NCBI GenBank assembly: GCA_902196205.1
Contig: CABIKM010000011.1
Span: 1 to 64,000, forward strand
Direction: 5' to 3'
From: Candidatus Methylomirabilis lanthanidiphila
GTDB lineage: Bacteria > Methylomirabilota > Methylomirabilia > Methylomirabilales > Methylomirabilaceae
DNA length: 64,000 bases
Part shown: positions 24,210-32,942 of the stretch, in pieces
How positions within the stretch are numbered: position 1 is the first letter of the stretch
How the letters are laid out: the number at the start of each line of letters is the position of its first letter
The notes under the pieces: model-generated
What the model saw: the letters and a program-made list of their open reading frames with translations, nothing else
The model's database searches: none
Told to the model about the DNA's origin: nothing
Position numbers and translations under genes: made by a program

Positions 24210-25294
24210 GTATTGCGGTCATCACCGTGACCAGGCGAGGGATGGCGCTCGGACAGAAGATCTTGGGGGGCGAGCCTCGCGCTGTCCTCTACCTCCCGGA
24301 GCGCTATGGACCCCCGCCAAGCGATCGGGTGCGCATCTTTTCAGGCGATCTCAGGGCGCTTCTGACGCAGATCTATCCTCAGTATCCTGGGTTCGTCTTC
24401 CTGATGGCGACCGGGATCGTGGTCCGCCTGATCGCCCCGTTGATCAAGGACAAACGGGAAGATCCGGCCATCGTGGTCATGGACATCACAGGGCGGTTCG
24501 CCATCAGCCTCCTCTCCGGCCACCTGGGGGGCGCTAATACCTTAGCCAGGCGGATGGCGGCGATGACCGGGGCAACCGTTGTGGTGACCACCGGTACCGA
24601 CCTCTGCGGGACGATCGCCCCCGATCTGATGGCGCTGGAAATCGAAGGCGAGGTGGATGACTTCGAGGCGATGAAGCGGGTAAGCGCCGCGCTTGTGGAT
24701 GGGGAGCGGGCCGCGGTGCTGGATTTAGGCGGCGTAGACCCGCCGTCATTGCGCTGCGCGCTCCCGTCGAACGTGGAGCGTGTCCCTAGCCTGGAGGCGC
24801 TGGCCACATCAGAAGCGATCGCGGCCATCGTGATCACCAATCGGCTGCTTGACCTCACTGCCGCCCTGCCTGGGAAATCGGCAGTGATCCTGCATCCGAA
24901 GAACCTGGTCGTCGGTGTGGGGTGTCACCGGGGCACCTCGGCTGAGGAGATCGTACAGGCCATCCAACGGGTCCTGGTCGATGCTGGGCTGTCGATCAAG
25001 AGCGTCCGGTGTCTGGCGACAGTGGAGGTCAAGCGAGATGAGGCTGGGCTGCAAGAGGCCGGAAGGCGGCTTGGACTCCCGCTTCGGTTCTGCGCGAAAG
25101 AGGCGCTAAATCAGATGGCGCACATACCGAATCCGTCCAACGCGGTAGTGAAGTACGTTGGCGTCCAGGGCGTGGCGGAACCAGCGGCTTTGCTGCTCTC
25201 CGGCGGGCGGCTGGTGGTGGAGAAGGTGAAATCAGGGAACGTGACAGTGGCAGTGGCTGAAGGACAGGGTGTAGGGTACAAGAACAGGGTATAG
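24206..25294 (+). CDS. cbiG: Cobalt-precorrin-5A hydrolase
   Basis: CbiG opens the delta-lactone of cobalt-precorrin-5A and releases acetaldehyde; it is diagnostic for the anaerobic pathway. The 362-residue protein has VFLMATGIVVRLIAPLIKDKR and VVMDITGRFAISLLSGHLGGAN, the core family motifs, then a C-terminal domain from VVGVGCHRGTSAEEI. The last residues (GVGYKNRV) are encoded by the GGGTGTA-type heptad repeat, so the original stop was probably displaced. Confidence 0.95.
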   Translation: MSIAVITVTRRGMALGQKILGGEPRAVLYLPERYGPPPSDRVRIFSGDLRALLTQIYPQYPGFVFLMATGIVVRLIAPLIKDKREDPAIVVMDITGRFAISLLSGHLGGANTLARRMAAMTGATVVVTTGTDLCGTIAPDLMALEIEGEVDDFEAMKRVSAALVDGERAAVLDLGGVDPPSLRCALPSNVERVPSLEALATSEAIAAIVITNRLLDLTAALPGKSAVILHPKNLVVGVGCHRGTSAEEIVQAIQRVLVDAGLSIKSVRCLATVEVKRDEAGLQEAGRRLGLPLRFCAKEALNQMAHIPNPSNAVVKYVGVQGVAEPAALLLSGGRLVVEKVKSGNVTVAVAEGQGVGYKNRV

Positions 25295-25305
25295 GGTGTA
25301 GGGTG
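25267..25305. repeat. Heptameric repeat (AGGGTGT/AGGGTAT type)
   Basis: AGGGTGT, AGGGTAC, (AAGAAC), AGGGTAT, AGGGTGT, AGGGTGG span the end of cbiG and the gap before cbiA. The same heptads occur at 46887-46956 and 47792-47805. Confidence 0.8.
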
Positions 25306-25317
25306 GAACAGGAAAGC

Positions 25318-26769
25318 ATGAGCGAAACGCGAGTGCCGACGATCATCATCGCCGGGACAGCGAGTGGAGTGGGAAAGACGACGTTCACCCTCGGCCTGAT
25401 CGCGGCATTCCGGGCGCGGGGCCTGCGCGTGCAGCCGTTTAAGTGCGGACCCGACTATCTCGATCCCACGTACCATACCTTGGCGGCTTCCCTCCCCTGC
25501 CGCAATCTGGACACCTGGATGCTTACTCCTGAGGTCATGACGGGCCTGTTCACCCGTGCGGTCGCGGGTGCCGATATCGCCGTCATCGAAGGGGTCATGG
25601 GGCTGCATGATGGGCGCGGTGGGGCGGGGGCGCGTGGGAGCACGGCGGAGGTGGCCAAGCTCCTGCGGGCGCCGGTCCTCCTGGTGATCGACACGGCGAG
25701 GCTTTCCAGGAGCGCTGGGGCGATGGCCCTCGGGTACCAGGCGTTCGATCCTGACGTCTGGATCGCCGGTCTGCTGCTCAACCAGGTAGGGACGGAACGA
25801 CACCGGCGCTGGGTGACAGAGGGAATCCAGGAGCGGACGGGGATTCCGATCCTGGGCCATCTCCCGAAACAGGCCCCGGTGAAGCTTCCAGAACGGCACC
25901 TTGGGCTGGTGCCGGCGGGTGAGGTCGAGGATGTCTCGAGATCGCTGGCGGCGATTCGCGAGCAGGTGGAGGCCACGGTGAACGTCGAGGAGATCCTCGC
26001 CCTAGCCCGTGCGGCGGCGCCCCTTCCCACTGGGGATCGAGCGTTGTGTCCGGAGAGACCGCCTCAGAGAAAGGTGAGGATCGGGCTCGCCCGTGACGCA
26101 GCCTTTGGCTTCTACTACGAAGATAACCTGGACCTGCTGCGGGCTTGGGGGGCGGAGCTGGTCGCCGTGAGCCCGCTCCGGGACCACATCCTTCCGCCAG
26201 ACCTCCAGGGTCTCTATATCGGTGGCGGCTTTCCCGAGCTGCATGCGCGTGAGCTCGCGACCAACCGGTCGTTCCGGCGGCAGATCGCGGAGGCGGCTGG
26301 CGATGGGATGCCGGTGTACGCCGAGTGCGGCGGTCTCATGTACCTGGCCGAGTCACTGGTCGATCTTGAGGGAGAACGGCACGGCATGGTGGGCGCGGTC
26401 CCAGGGACCTCGGTGATGCAGCGGTCCAGGGTCCGATTGGGGTATGTGACGGCCACAGCGGTCCGAGACAGCATCCTATCCCCGGCCGGCGTGACCCTGA
26501 TGGGCCACGAGTTTCACTGGTCCAACATGGCGCCGCCGGATCCACGCTATGCCGCCTACCGGATCCCTGAGGCCTGCTCTGAGCTAGGTCGAAGGGATGG
26601 TGATCGGTTGGAGGGGATCGTCGCCGGTCCCGCCGGCAACATCCTTGCCTCTTACCTCCACCTTCATTTCGGGAGTGACCTGCAGCTTATGCACCGGTTT
26701 CTGGAGCGGTGCCGCGTCTGGATGCGGGCTGCGACTGCTGACGCCTTCGTCATGGAGGGCGGATCGTGA
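25318..26769 (+). CDS. cbiA: Cobyrinate a,c-diamide synthase
   Basis: CbiA/CobB amidates the a and c side chains using glutamine and ATP. The 483-residue form from ATG 25318 (preceded by AGGAAAG) begins with the synthetase P-loop IIIAGTASGVGKTTFTLGLI and FKCGPDYLDPTYH, and ends with a class I glutamine amidotransferase domain with its nucleophile in VYAECGGLMYL. A GTG five codons upstream is a less likely start. It overlaps cbiP by 4 bases. Confidence 0.95.
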   Translation: MSETRVPTIIIAGTASGVGKTTFTLGLIAAFRARGLRVQPFKCGPDYLDPTYHTLAASLPCRNLDTWMLTPEVMTGLFTRAVAGADIAVIEGVMGLHDGRGGAGARGSTAEVAKLLRAPVLLVIDTARLSRSAGAMALGYQAFDPDVWIAGLLLNQVGTERHRRWVTEGIQERTGIPILGHLPKQAPVKLPERHLGLVPAGEVEDVSRSLAAIREQVEATVNVEEILALARAAAPLPTGDRALCPERPPQRKVRIGLARDAAFGFYYEDNLDLLRAWGAELVAVSPLRDHILPPDLQGLYIGGGFPELHARELATNRSFRRQIAEAAGDGMPVYAECGGLMYLAESLVDLEGERHGMVGAVPGTSVMQRSRVRLGYVTATAVRDSILSPAGVTLMGHEFHWSNMAPPDPRYAAYRIPEACSELGRRDGDRLEGIVAGPAGNILASYLHLHFGSDLQLMHRFLERCRVWMRAATADAFVMEGGS

Positions 26770-28328
26770 GGTCGGCATACGGCTTGGCACCGAGCCTCAT
26801 GGTCCAGGGGACCAGCTCATCGGTGGGGAAGAGCGTGCTGGTAACGGCCCTCTGCCGGATCTTCGCCTCGGCGGGGTATCGGGTCGCGCCGTTCAAGTCA
26901 CAGAACATGGCGCTCAACTCTGCCGTCACTGTTGATGGCGGGGAGATCGGGCGTGCCCAGGCGGTTCAAGCGGAGGCGGCAGGCGTGGAGCCTACGGTGG
27001 ACATGAACCCTATCCTACTCAAGCCGGAAGAGGATGCCCGCTGCCAGGTGGTGGTCCGTGGGCGCCCGGTCGGGAGTTTCCATTTCAGCGAGTATAACCG
27101 GATGAAGCCGGATCTGCTGCCGGTGATTCGGGAGAGCCTGGAGCTTCTCCGGGGGGCCTACGACCTGGTGCTGATCGAGGGGGCTGGAAGCCCGGCTGAG
27201 GTGAACCTGAAGGCGGATGAGATCGTGAACATGCGGGTCGCGCGCCTGGCCGAGTCGCCGGTCCTGCTGGTTGGCGATATCGATCGCGGCGGCGTCTTCG
27301 CGGCGCTGGTGGGGACGCTTGAGCTGTTAGAGCCTACGGAGCGGGCGGCGGTCCAGGGTCTCGTCATCAATAAGTTTCGGGGCGACCCGGCGCTGCTCAC
27401 CACGGGCCTTGAATTTCTCATGCGCCGAACAGGGGTGCCGGTGCTGGGTGTGCTCCCCTACTGCTCGGATCTTCAGGTCCCGGCAGAGGATTCGATGAGC
27501 CTTGATGGGGGTTGCTGGCAGGGGAGGGGCGAGGGCTGGCTCGATATCGTCGTGATCCGTCTGCCACGCATCGCCAACTTTGACGACTTTGAACCTCTGG
27601 CCCAGGAGCGGGGTGTGCGCCTTCGCTTCATCCGTCACGCGCACGAATTGAACGGCGCCGACGCGATCATCTTGCCGGGCACCAAGAGCACTGTGACGGA
27701 TCTTGAGTTCCTCCAGCAAAACGGCCTCGCGAGGCTGATTTGCGCCCGTGCGGCATCGGGCACGCCGGTACTGGGGATCTGCGGTGGCTACCAGATGCTG
27801 GGACAGGAGATCCGCGATCCAAAGGGGGTTGAATCGGATCGCATGAGGGTGCCAGGTCTGGGCCTGCTGCCGGTGGTCACCGAATTCTCCCCGCTCAAAA
27901 CCACCCAGCGGGTGAGCGCCCGTGTCACTGCGCGAGTCGGCCTGTTCGCGACGGTGGCAGGCTCGATGGTGCAGGGGTATGAGATCCACATGGGGCAGAG
28001 TCGCATCATAGAAGTGCCTTCTCCCTGCTCTGAGCCCCTTGAAGGGCCCTTCACCATCACCGAGCGACAGGGGGTTGCCACCGAGGAGCGGGATGGTGCG
28101 ATGGATCAGACGGGGAATATTGTGGGGACCTACCTTCATGGACTCTTCCGAAACGGCCCTGTGCGGCGGACCTTCCTCACATACCTGGCCGACCGGAAGG
28201 GAGTGGCGCCTGACCCCGGCTGGGGGACGTGCAGCTCGGTCGAAGCCACCTACGACGGGCTTGCCAGGCTGGTGGCTTCGCATCTGGATATGGCCCGGAT
28301 CGCCAAACTGGTCAATTTGCCCCTTTGA
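26766..28328 (+). CDS. cbiP: Cobyric acid synthase
   Basis: CbiP/CobQ amidates the b, d, e and g side chains of adenosyl-cobyrinate diamide. The 520-residue sequence has the N-terminal P-loop MVQGTSSSVGKSVLVTALCR, FKSQNMALNSAVT, the DMNPILLKPEEDARCQVVV block and the C-terminal amidotransferase nucleophile in VLGICGGYQMLG. The start is GTG 26766 in a GTGA overlap with cbiA. Confidence 0.97.
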   Translation: MRSAYGLAPSLMVQGTSSSVGKSVLVTALCRIFASAGYRVAPFKSQNMALNSAVTVDGGEIGRAQAVQAEAAGVEPTVDMNPILLKPEEDARCQVVVRGRPVGSFHFSEYNRMKPDLLPVIRESLELLRGAYDLVLIEGAGSPAEVNLKADEIVNMRVARLAESPVLLVGDIDRGGVFAALVGTLELLEPTERAAVQGLVINKFRGDPALLTTGLEFLMRRTGVPVLGVLPYCSDLQVPAEDSMSLDGGCWQGRGEGWLDIVVIRLPRIANFDDFEPLAQERGVRLRFIRHAHELNGADAIILPGTKSTVTDLEFLQQNGLARLICARAASGTPVLGICGGYQMLGQEIRDPKGVESDRMRVPGLGLLPVVTEFSPLKTTQRVSARVTARVGLFATVAGSMVQGYEIHMGQSRIIEVPSPCSEPLEGPFTITERQGVATEERDGAMDQTGNIVGTYLHGLFRNGPVRRTFLTYLADRKGVAPDPGWGTCSSVEATYDGLARLVASHLDMARIAKLVNLPL

Positions 28329-28339
28329 CCGTGACATCC

Positions 28340-29449
28340 ATGACGATCGTCCCGCGATCTGAGGTCGTGAGGCTTGTGAGGGCGGAGCATGGGGGTCGGC
28401 TGCCTCTCGTGACCGACCTTCCGGCACATGCGCGTGAGGGTCTCCTTGACTTTAGCACCACCGTCCATGCCTACGGCCCACCTCCTGAAGTGCGACAGGC
28501 TCTCCAGGAGGCCTGTCTGGAGGAGTACCCGGATCCTGACGCCTCGGCCTTCTGTGCCCTCGCCGCCAAGGTGGGCGGCGTACCGGTGAAGTGGGTGATG
28601 GCCGGCAGCGGCTCGGTGGAGTTCTTGCGCCTGATCCCCCTCTCCTATGTACGGCCACGTGACCCAGTGCTCATCATCGGTCCCACCTTCGATGAATACC
28701 GGGTCGGGGTAGAGGTGATGGGGGGCATCATCCACGAGGTGCGGGCCAAACCCGAGAGAGGCTTTCGCTCGGATATCGGTGCCGTCGTCAAAACCATCAG
28801 ATCGGTTCGCCCGCGCCTGATCTTTCTCTGTAATCCCAACAACCCAACCGGGCATTATCTGTCCGAGGCGGAGGTGTGTGAGATCCTCCGTGCCTGCGGA
28901 CAGGGGATCGTCGTCATGGATGAGGCCTTTATCAACTTCGTGGCGAAGCCGTGGGCCTCTACACGATTGTTGCAGGCCGGCCCGGTTATTTTGGTCCGAT
29001 CCATGACCAAGGACTACGCGCTTCCTGGGGTCAGGCTGGGGTATGCCTTGGGGGATCCAATGCTGCTTGATCCGCTGCGCAAGGTACAGGTGCCATGGAG
29101 CGTCAGCAGTCTCGCTCAGGCAGCCGGGATAGCTGCCTTCTCAGAGAAGGACTACCTGCCAAAGGTGATGCGCGTGGTTCGGGAGGATGCGCGGGTCTTC
29201 GTCGAAGAACTCCGGGCGGAAGGGCTCGGGGTAGTGCATGAGGCGGCCCATTTCTGTCTTATCTCCGTGGCCGATGGGGATGAGGCGGCTGAGTCGCTGT
29301 GTCGCTTCGGGATGTTGGTTCGATCCTGCCGATCGTTTGGGCTGAAGGCGTACATCCGAGTCGGACCCCGCCGTCCCGAGGAGAATGCGCGCCTCATTCA
29401 GGCGATGAGAACAGCGCATAGCTATCAACCATCAGCTTTCAGCGAGTGA
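28340..29449 (+). CDS. cobD: L-threonine-O-3-phosphate decarboxylase
   Basis: This PLP enzyme makes (R)-1-amino-2-propanol phosphate, the linker to the nucleotide loop. It is a HisC-like aminotransferase with FLCNPNNPTGHYLS, the VMDEAFINFV segment and the PLP lysine in VRSMTKDYALPGVRLGY. The B12 context supports CobD over histidinol-phosphate aminotransferase. ATG 28340 is chosen; a GTG three codons earlier is possible. Its C-terminal HSYQPSAFSE comes from an AGCTATC-type heptad repeat and is not part of the family. Confidence 0.9.
   Translation: MTIVPRSEVVRLVRAEHGGRLPLVTDLPAHAREGLLDFSTTVHAYGPPPEVRQALQEACLEEYPDPDASAFCALAAKVGGVPVKWVMAGSGSVEFLRLIPLSYVRPRDPVLIIGPTFDEYRVGVEVMGGIIHEVRAKPERGFRSDIGAVVKTIRSVRPRLIFLCNPNNPTGHYLSEAEVCEILRACGQGIVVMDEAFINFVAKPWASTRLLQAGPVILVRSMTKDYALPGVRLGYALGDPMLLDPLRKVQVPWSVSSLAQAAGIAAFSEKDYLPKVMRVVREDARVFVEELRAEGLGVVHEAAHFCLISVADGDEAAESLCRFGMLVRSCRSFGLKAYIRVGPRRPEENARLIQAMRTAHSYQPSAFSE
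29419..29446. repeat. Heptameric repeat at the cobD 3' end
   Basis: AGCTATC, AACCATC, AGCTTTC, AGCGAGT: four degenerate heptads that encode the last residues of CobD. Confidence 0.6.
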
Positions 29450-29465
29450 GGGGCGAAGCGCACTG

Positions 29466-30548
29466 ATGACGCACTGGATCAGGCCTGTACCGCCCTTGGA
29501 TGAGGAGGCGATGCGGGAGGCGAGACGGCGTCAGGGGAGGCTGACCAAGCCGCCCGGGAGCCTGGGCCGCCTGGAGGGGCTGGCCGTCCACCTGGCCGGC
29601 ATGACGGGCCGCGTGCGTCACCTCAAGCTGCGGCATAAGGCGGTGATCGTGATGGCAGCGGATCACGGGATCACCGCCGAGGGGGTGAGCGCCTATCCGG
29701 CTGAGGTGACGGCGCAGATGGTGCAGAGCTTCGCTCGTGGGACGGCGGCGATCAATGTCCTGGCCCGCACCATGGGCGCTCGCGTCGTCACCGTGGACAT
29801 CGGCGTGAGAGGGCCCGAGGTACCGGGCGCGGGGTGGGTGGTGCGGAAGGTGGGGCCAGGCACGCGCAATTTCCTGGCGGAGCCGGCGATGAGCCGAGTG
29901 GAGGCGATCTGCGCCATCGAGACGGGGATCGACATCGTTGAGCAGGAGCGGAGCAGAGGGCTTGACCTGCTGGCGACGGGAGATATGGGAATCGGCAACA
30001 CCACCGCCTCAAGTGCCATTACGGCTGTCCTGTGCGGCAGGACTCCGGCCGAGGTGACCGGCCCGGGAACGGGCCTGTCTCACGAGCAGATCGTGAGAAA
30101 AGCCGATGTGATCGAACGGGCGATCACGTTGCACCGTCCAGACCCCTCAGATCCGCTTGACGTGCTGGTCAAGGTTGGAGGATTCGAAATAGGGGGGATT
30201 GTGGGGGTGATCCTGGGCGCCGCAGCCTCGCGCGTTCCAATCCTGATCGATGGGTTCGTCTCCGGGGCCGCCGCACTGATCGCGGCACGCCTGGCCCCTG
30301 TGACCCGAGACTATCTAATCGCCGGTCACCGATCGACGGAGCCAGGACATCAAGCCATCCTTGACCACCTCAACCTCGAGCCGATCCTTGACCTAGGGCT
30401 CCGGCTTGGGGAAGGGACGGGGGCCGTACTGGCGATGCCGATCCTCGAGGCGGCGGGTCGTCTCCTGGATGAGATGGCGACCTTTGAAGAGGCGCGTGTT
30501 TCTCATCGATCCCCCGACCACGCTCAGGACGGGTCTCAAGAACGATGA
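29466..30548 (+). CDS. cobT: Nicotinate-nucleotide-dimethylbenzimidazole phosphoribosyltransferase
   Basis: CobT makes alpha-ribazole phosphate from DMB and nicotinate mononucleotide. The 360-residue protein shows RQGRLTKPPGSLGRLEGLA, VIVMAADHGITAEGVSAYP, LLATGDMGIGNTTASSAI and LRLGEGTGAVLAMP, where the glutamate is the catalytic base. Together with BluB it shows that the cell attaches DMB, so it should make true cobalamin. It overlaps cobS by 4 bases. Confidence 0.97.
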   Translation: MTHWIRPVPPLDEEAMREARRRQGRLTKPPGSLGRLEGLAVHLAGMTGRVRHLKLRHKAVIVMAADHGITAEGVSAYPAEVTAQMVQSFARGTAAINVLARTMGARVVTVDIGVRGPEVPGAGWVVRKVGPGTRNFLAEPAMSRVEAICAIETGIDIVEQERSRGLDLLATGDMGIGNTTASSAITAVLCGRTPAEVTGPGTGLSHEQIVRKADVIERAITLHRPDPSDPLDVLVKVGGFEIGGIVGVILGAAASRVPILIDGFVSGAAALIAARLAPVTRDYLIAGHRSTEPGHQAILDHLNLEPILDLGLRLGEGTGAVLAMPILEAAGRLLDEMATFEEARVSHRSPDHAQDGSQER

Positions 30549-31291
30549 CGGCTCTCATGCAGGCGCTGTCGTTTCTCACCATCGTCCGGCTCGCGAGGCG
30601 GGCGGGGGGTGAGGGTGCGCCAACCGCCTGGACAGCCGCCTGGTTTCCGCTGGTGGGTCTGGCGTTGGGGGTTGGGCTTGTCGGGTTGGATCGCCTCCTC
30701 GCCTTCGTGTTGCCGAGACCGGTGGGTAGCACGCTGCTGGTTGTGGCTTGGGTGGCCGTGACAGGGGCGCTCCACCTGGACGGGCTCATGGACTGCGCCG
30801 ATGCGCTCCCTGGCGTCCGCGGGGAGGCGGATCGGCTGCGGATTCTCAAGGATCCAGCGCTCGGGGCTTTCGGCGTCGCGGCAGGGTGTTTTGCCATTCT
30901 CCTGAAGGTGATGGCCCTCGCCAGCACTGAAGGCGCCATGCGGCTGCAGGCGCTGGGGCTGGCGCCGGCCATGGGACGCTGGGCAGTCCTGCTGGTGATG
31001 AGGCTCTTTCCTTACGCGAATCGACCGAATGGCGGGACCGGCGCGGGCATGACTCGGACGCTTGGTCTGCGGCACCTCGCCGTCGGAACGGTGGTCGCGT
31101 TGGTCGCGGGTGCAGCCTGCGGCTTCAGAGGGGTGGCAGCCATGAGCCTCGCCGGAGGGGTCGCCCTACTGATCGCACAGTATGCAGGACGGCGGCTTCC
31201 CGGACTGACAGGGGATGTCTATGGGGCGGTGATTGAATGCACGGAGATGACCACGCTTCTCCTCTTTTCTGCACACCGGATCGCGTATTGA
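30545..31291 (+). CDS. cobS: Adenosylcobinamide-GDP ribazoletransferase
   Basis: CobS is an integral membrane enzyme that joins adenosylcobinamide-GDP to alpha-ribazole (phosphate). The 248-residue protein has several hydrophobic helices and the conserved GALHLDGLMDCADALPGVRG and RILKDPALGAFGVAA motifs with metal-binding Asp residues. The ATG overlaps the cobT stop. The final base of its stop codon is the first base of cbiZ. Confidence 0.95.
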   Translation: MTALMQALSFLTIVRLARRAGGEGAPTAWTAAWFPLVGLALGVGLVGLDRLLAFVLPRPVGSTLLVVAWVAVTGALHLDGLMDCADALPGVRGEADRLRILKDPALGAFGVAAGCFAILLKVMALASTEGAMRLQALGLAPAMGRWAVLLVMRLFPYANRPNGGTGAGMTRTLGLRHLAVGTVVALVAGAACGFRGVAAMSLAGGVALLIAQYAGRRLPGLTGDVYGAVIECTEMTTLLLFSAHRIAY

Positions 31292-31953
31292 TGGCCGGTT
31301 CAACTCTGCTCACCACGGGCTTCCCGGGCCTCGCGCTTGAGGCTGATGAGGCGGTGCTGCGGATCGCCTCAGAGACGCCGTTAGCGGTCCTCTCATCAGC
31401 GGTGGTCGGGGCCGAGCTGGTGGTCGCGCAGGAGTTCCTCGTGCTGCGGGTCCCACGCGATTACGCCGGGACAGCGCCGGCGGCCGATCTTCATGCCGTG
31501 GCGAGAAGGCGGGGACTGGATCGACCGTTCGTCGGGTTCATGACGGCGGCGCCTGTCGCCGTGCCGCGCCTTGCCCTCGAGACGCATGACCATGCGCGTG
31601 TTCTGGCCGTGGCTACGATGGGGCTTGGGAACCTTTCCGCCGCCGGCCTGAGTCCGCCCGCCCCGCGTCCGCAGGGGACGATCAATCTGCTCCTGTTCAT
31701 CGATGCGCACCTTTCCCGGTCGGCAACGGTGGGGGCTGTGATCACCGCGACTGAGGCCAAGGCGGCGGCCCTGGCCGCGAGGGGCCTCCGGACATTGGAG
31801 GGGTGGCCCGCCTCAGGGACTTCTACCGATGCCATCGTGATTGCCAGCACGGGCCATGGACCCAGCCTGGACTATGCGGGTCCAGTCACGACAGTCGGGT
31901 GGCTCATCGGCCTGGTGGTCCGCCGAATCCTCCAAGATCCGAGCCTGCCATGA
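31291..31953 (+). CDS. cbiZ: Adenosylcobinamide amidohydrolase
   Basis: CbiZ cleaves the aminopropanol-linked loop from adenosylcobinamide (and pseudo-B12 in some bacteria) to give adenosylcobyrate, allowing the lower ligand to be replaced. The 220-residue form from ATG 31291 has VATMGLGNLSAAGL, TINLLLFIDAHLSRSATVGAVITATEAKAAAL and STGHGPSLDYAGP, all typical. CbiZ is best known from archaea and salvaging phototrophs; here it is part of a de novo operon and overlaps cbiB by 4 bases. Confidence 0.92.
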   Translation: MAGSTLLTTGFPGLALEADEAVLRIASETPLAVLSSAVVGAELVVAQEFLVLRVPRDYAGTAPAADLHAVARRRGLDRPFVGFMTAAPVAVPRLALETHDHARVLAVATMGLGNLSAAGLSPPAPRPQGTINLLLFIDAHLSRSATVGAVITATEAKAAALAARGLRTLEGWPASGTSTDAIVIASTGHGPSLDYAGPVTTVGWLIGLVVRRILQDPSLP

Positions 31954-32942
31954 CGGATGCCGCTGTCGTCCTCCTCCTGGCGCTTGTCCTCGACCTTCTG
32001 TTGGGCGAGCCGCCCAATCGGGTGCATCCGGTGGCGTGGATGGGCGGCTGGCTTTACTGGGTGGAGCGGGCGGCGCAGGGGCGCACCTCACGGTCGCAAC
32101 TGTTCATGGGGGGCGCAGGGGTCCTTGCCGGCCTGCTTACGATCCTGTTGCTGACAAAGGCTCTGGTAATGGGTTGTGAGGCGTTGGTGGCACCGGCGCG
32201 CCTCGTGGCCTCTGCGCTACTCCTCAAAGTCACTTTCTCCTGCCGTCGTCTACTCGGGGCGGCCGAGGAGATCCGGCGGGCCCTCGGGCGCCTGGATTTC
32301 ACCGAGGCCAGACGGTTAGTGGGCTGGCACTTGGTCAGCCGTCCGACTGCGGAGCTATCCGGCGAAGAGATCGCAGGGGCCACGGTGGAGTCGCTCGCCG
32401 AGAATTTCACCGATGCGGTGGTCGCGCCGATCCTCTACTGGCTGGTCGGCGGGATTCCGCTCGCGATGGCCTACCGGTTTCTCAATACCGCAGACGCCAT
32501 GTTGGGCTATCGTGACGCGAGCCATGAGTATCTGGGCAGGGTGGCCGCGCGGCTGGATGACGCAGCCAACCTCCTCCCCGCTCGATTCGCGGCGGCACTG
32601 CTCCTGTTGGGTGGTGGGATAGTGGGAGGGAACCTCCGAGAGGGAATTCGGGTGCTCCTTCGAGACCGTGGGGTGACGGCCAGCCCCAACGCCGGCTGGA
32701 CTATGGCGGCCATGGCGGGGCTTCTCCGAGTCCAATTGACCAAACGCGGGGCGTATGCGCTCGGCGACTGCGGTACCCCTGTAACTGCTCAGACTATTGC
32801 CAAAGCACAGCGTGTTGTGGCAGCAGCCATGCTCCTGCTCCTGGTAGTCGTCCTTGCCAGCCTCTCACGTGATGCCCTGCACCTCACACCTCACACCTCA
32901 TACGCCTTTGGGATCCATGGCGTCCACTTTCCAAGATCGTAG
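31950..32942 (+). CDS. cbiB: Adenosylcobinamide-phosphate synthase
   Basis: CbiB condenses adenosylcobyric acid with aminopropanol (phosphate) at the membrane. The 330-residue protein starts with LLLALVLDLLLGEPPNRVHPVAWMG, typical of the family, and contains VESLAENFTDAVVAPILYW and AYRFLNTADAMLGY. ATG 31950 overlaps the cbiZ stop. The end (LHLTPHTSYAFGIHGVHFPRS) derives from a TCACACC heptad repeat and extends past the normal C-terminus into cobC. Confidence 0.95.
   Translation: MTDAAVVLLLALVLDLLLGEPPNRVHPVAWMGGWLYWVERAAQGRTSRSQLFMGGAGVLAGLLTILLLTKALVMGCEALVAPARLVASALLLKVTFSCRRLLGAAEEIRRALGRLDFTEARRLVGWHLVSRPTAELSGEEIAGATVESLAENFTDAVVAPILYWLVGGIPLAMAYRFLNTADAMLGYRDASHEYLGRVAARLDDAANLLPARFAAALLLLGGGIVGGNLREGIRVLLRDRGVTASPNAGWTMAAMAGLLRVQLTKRGAYALGDCGTPVTAQTIAKAQRVVAAAMLLLLVVVLASLSRDALHLTPHTSYAFGIHGVHFPRS
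32878..32905. repeat. Heptameric repeat (TCACACC type) at the cbiB 3' end
   Basis: CTGCACC, TCACACC, TCACACC, TCATACG: four heptads inside the 3' end of cbiB. Confidence 0.65.

Noticed and set aside
28229-28339. Longer start of cobD
   Set aside because: The upstream codons overlap the end of cbiP in another frame and add no family sequence.
27327-28427. 366-codon minus-strand frame opposite cbiP
   Set aside because: It lies antisense to the unmistakable cobyric acid synthase gene and looks like GC-rich shadow coding.
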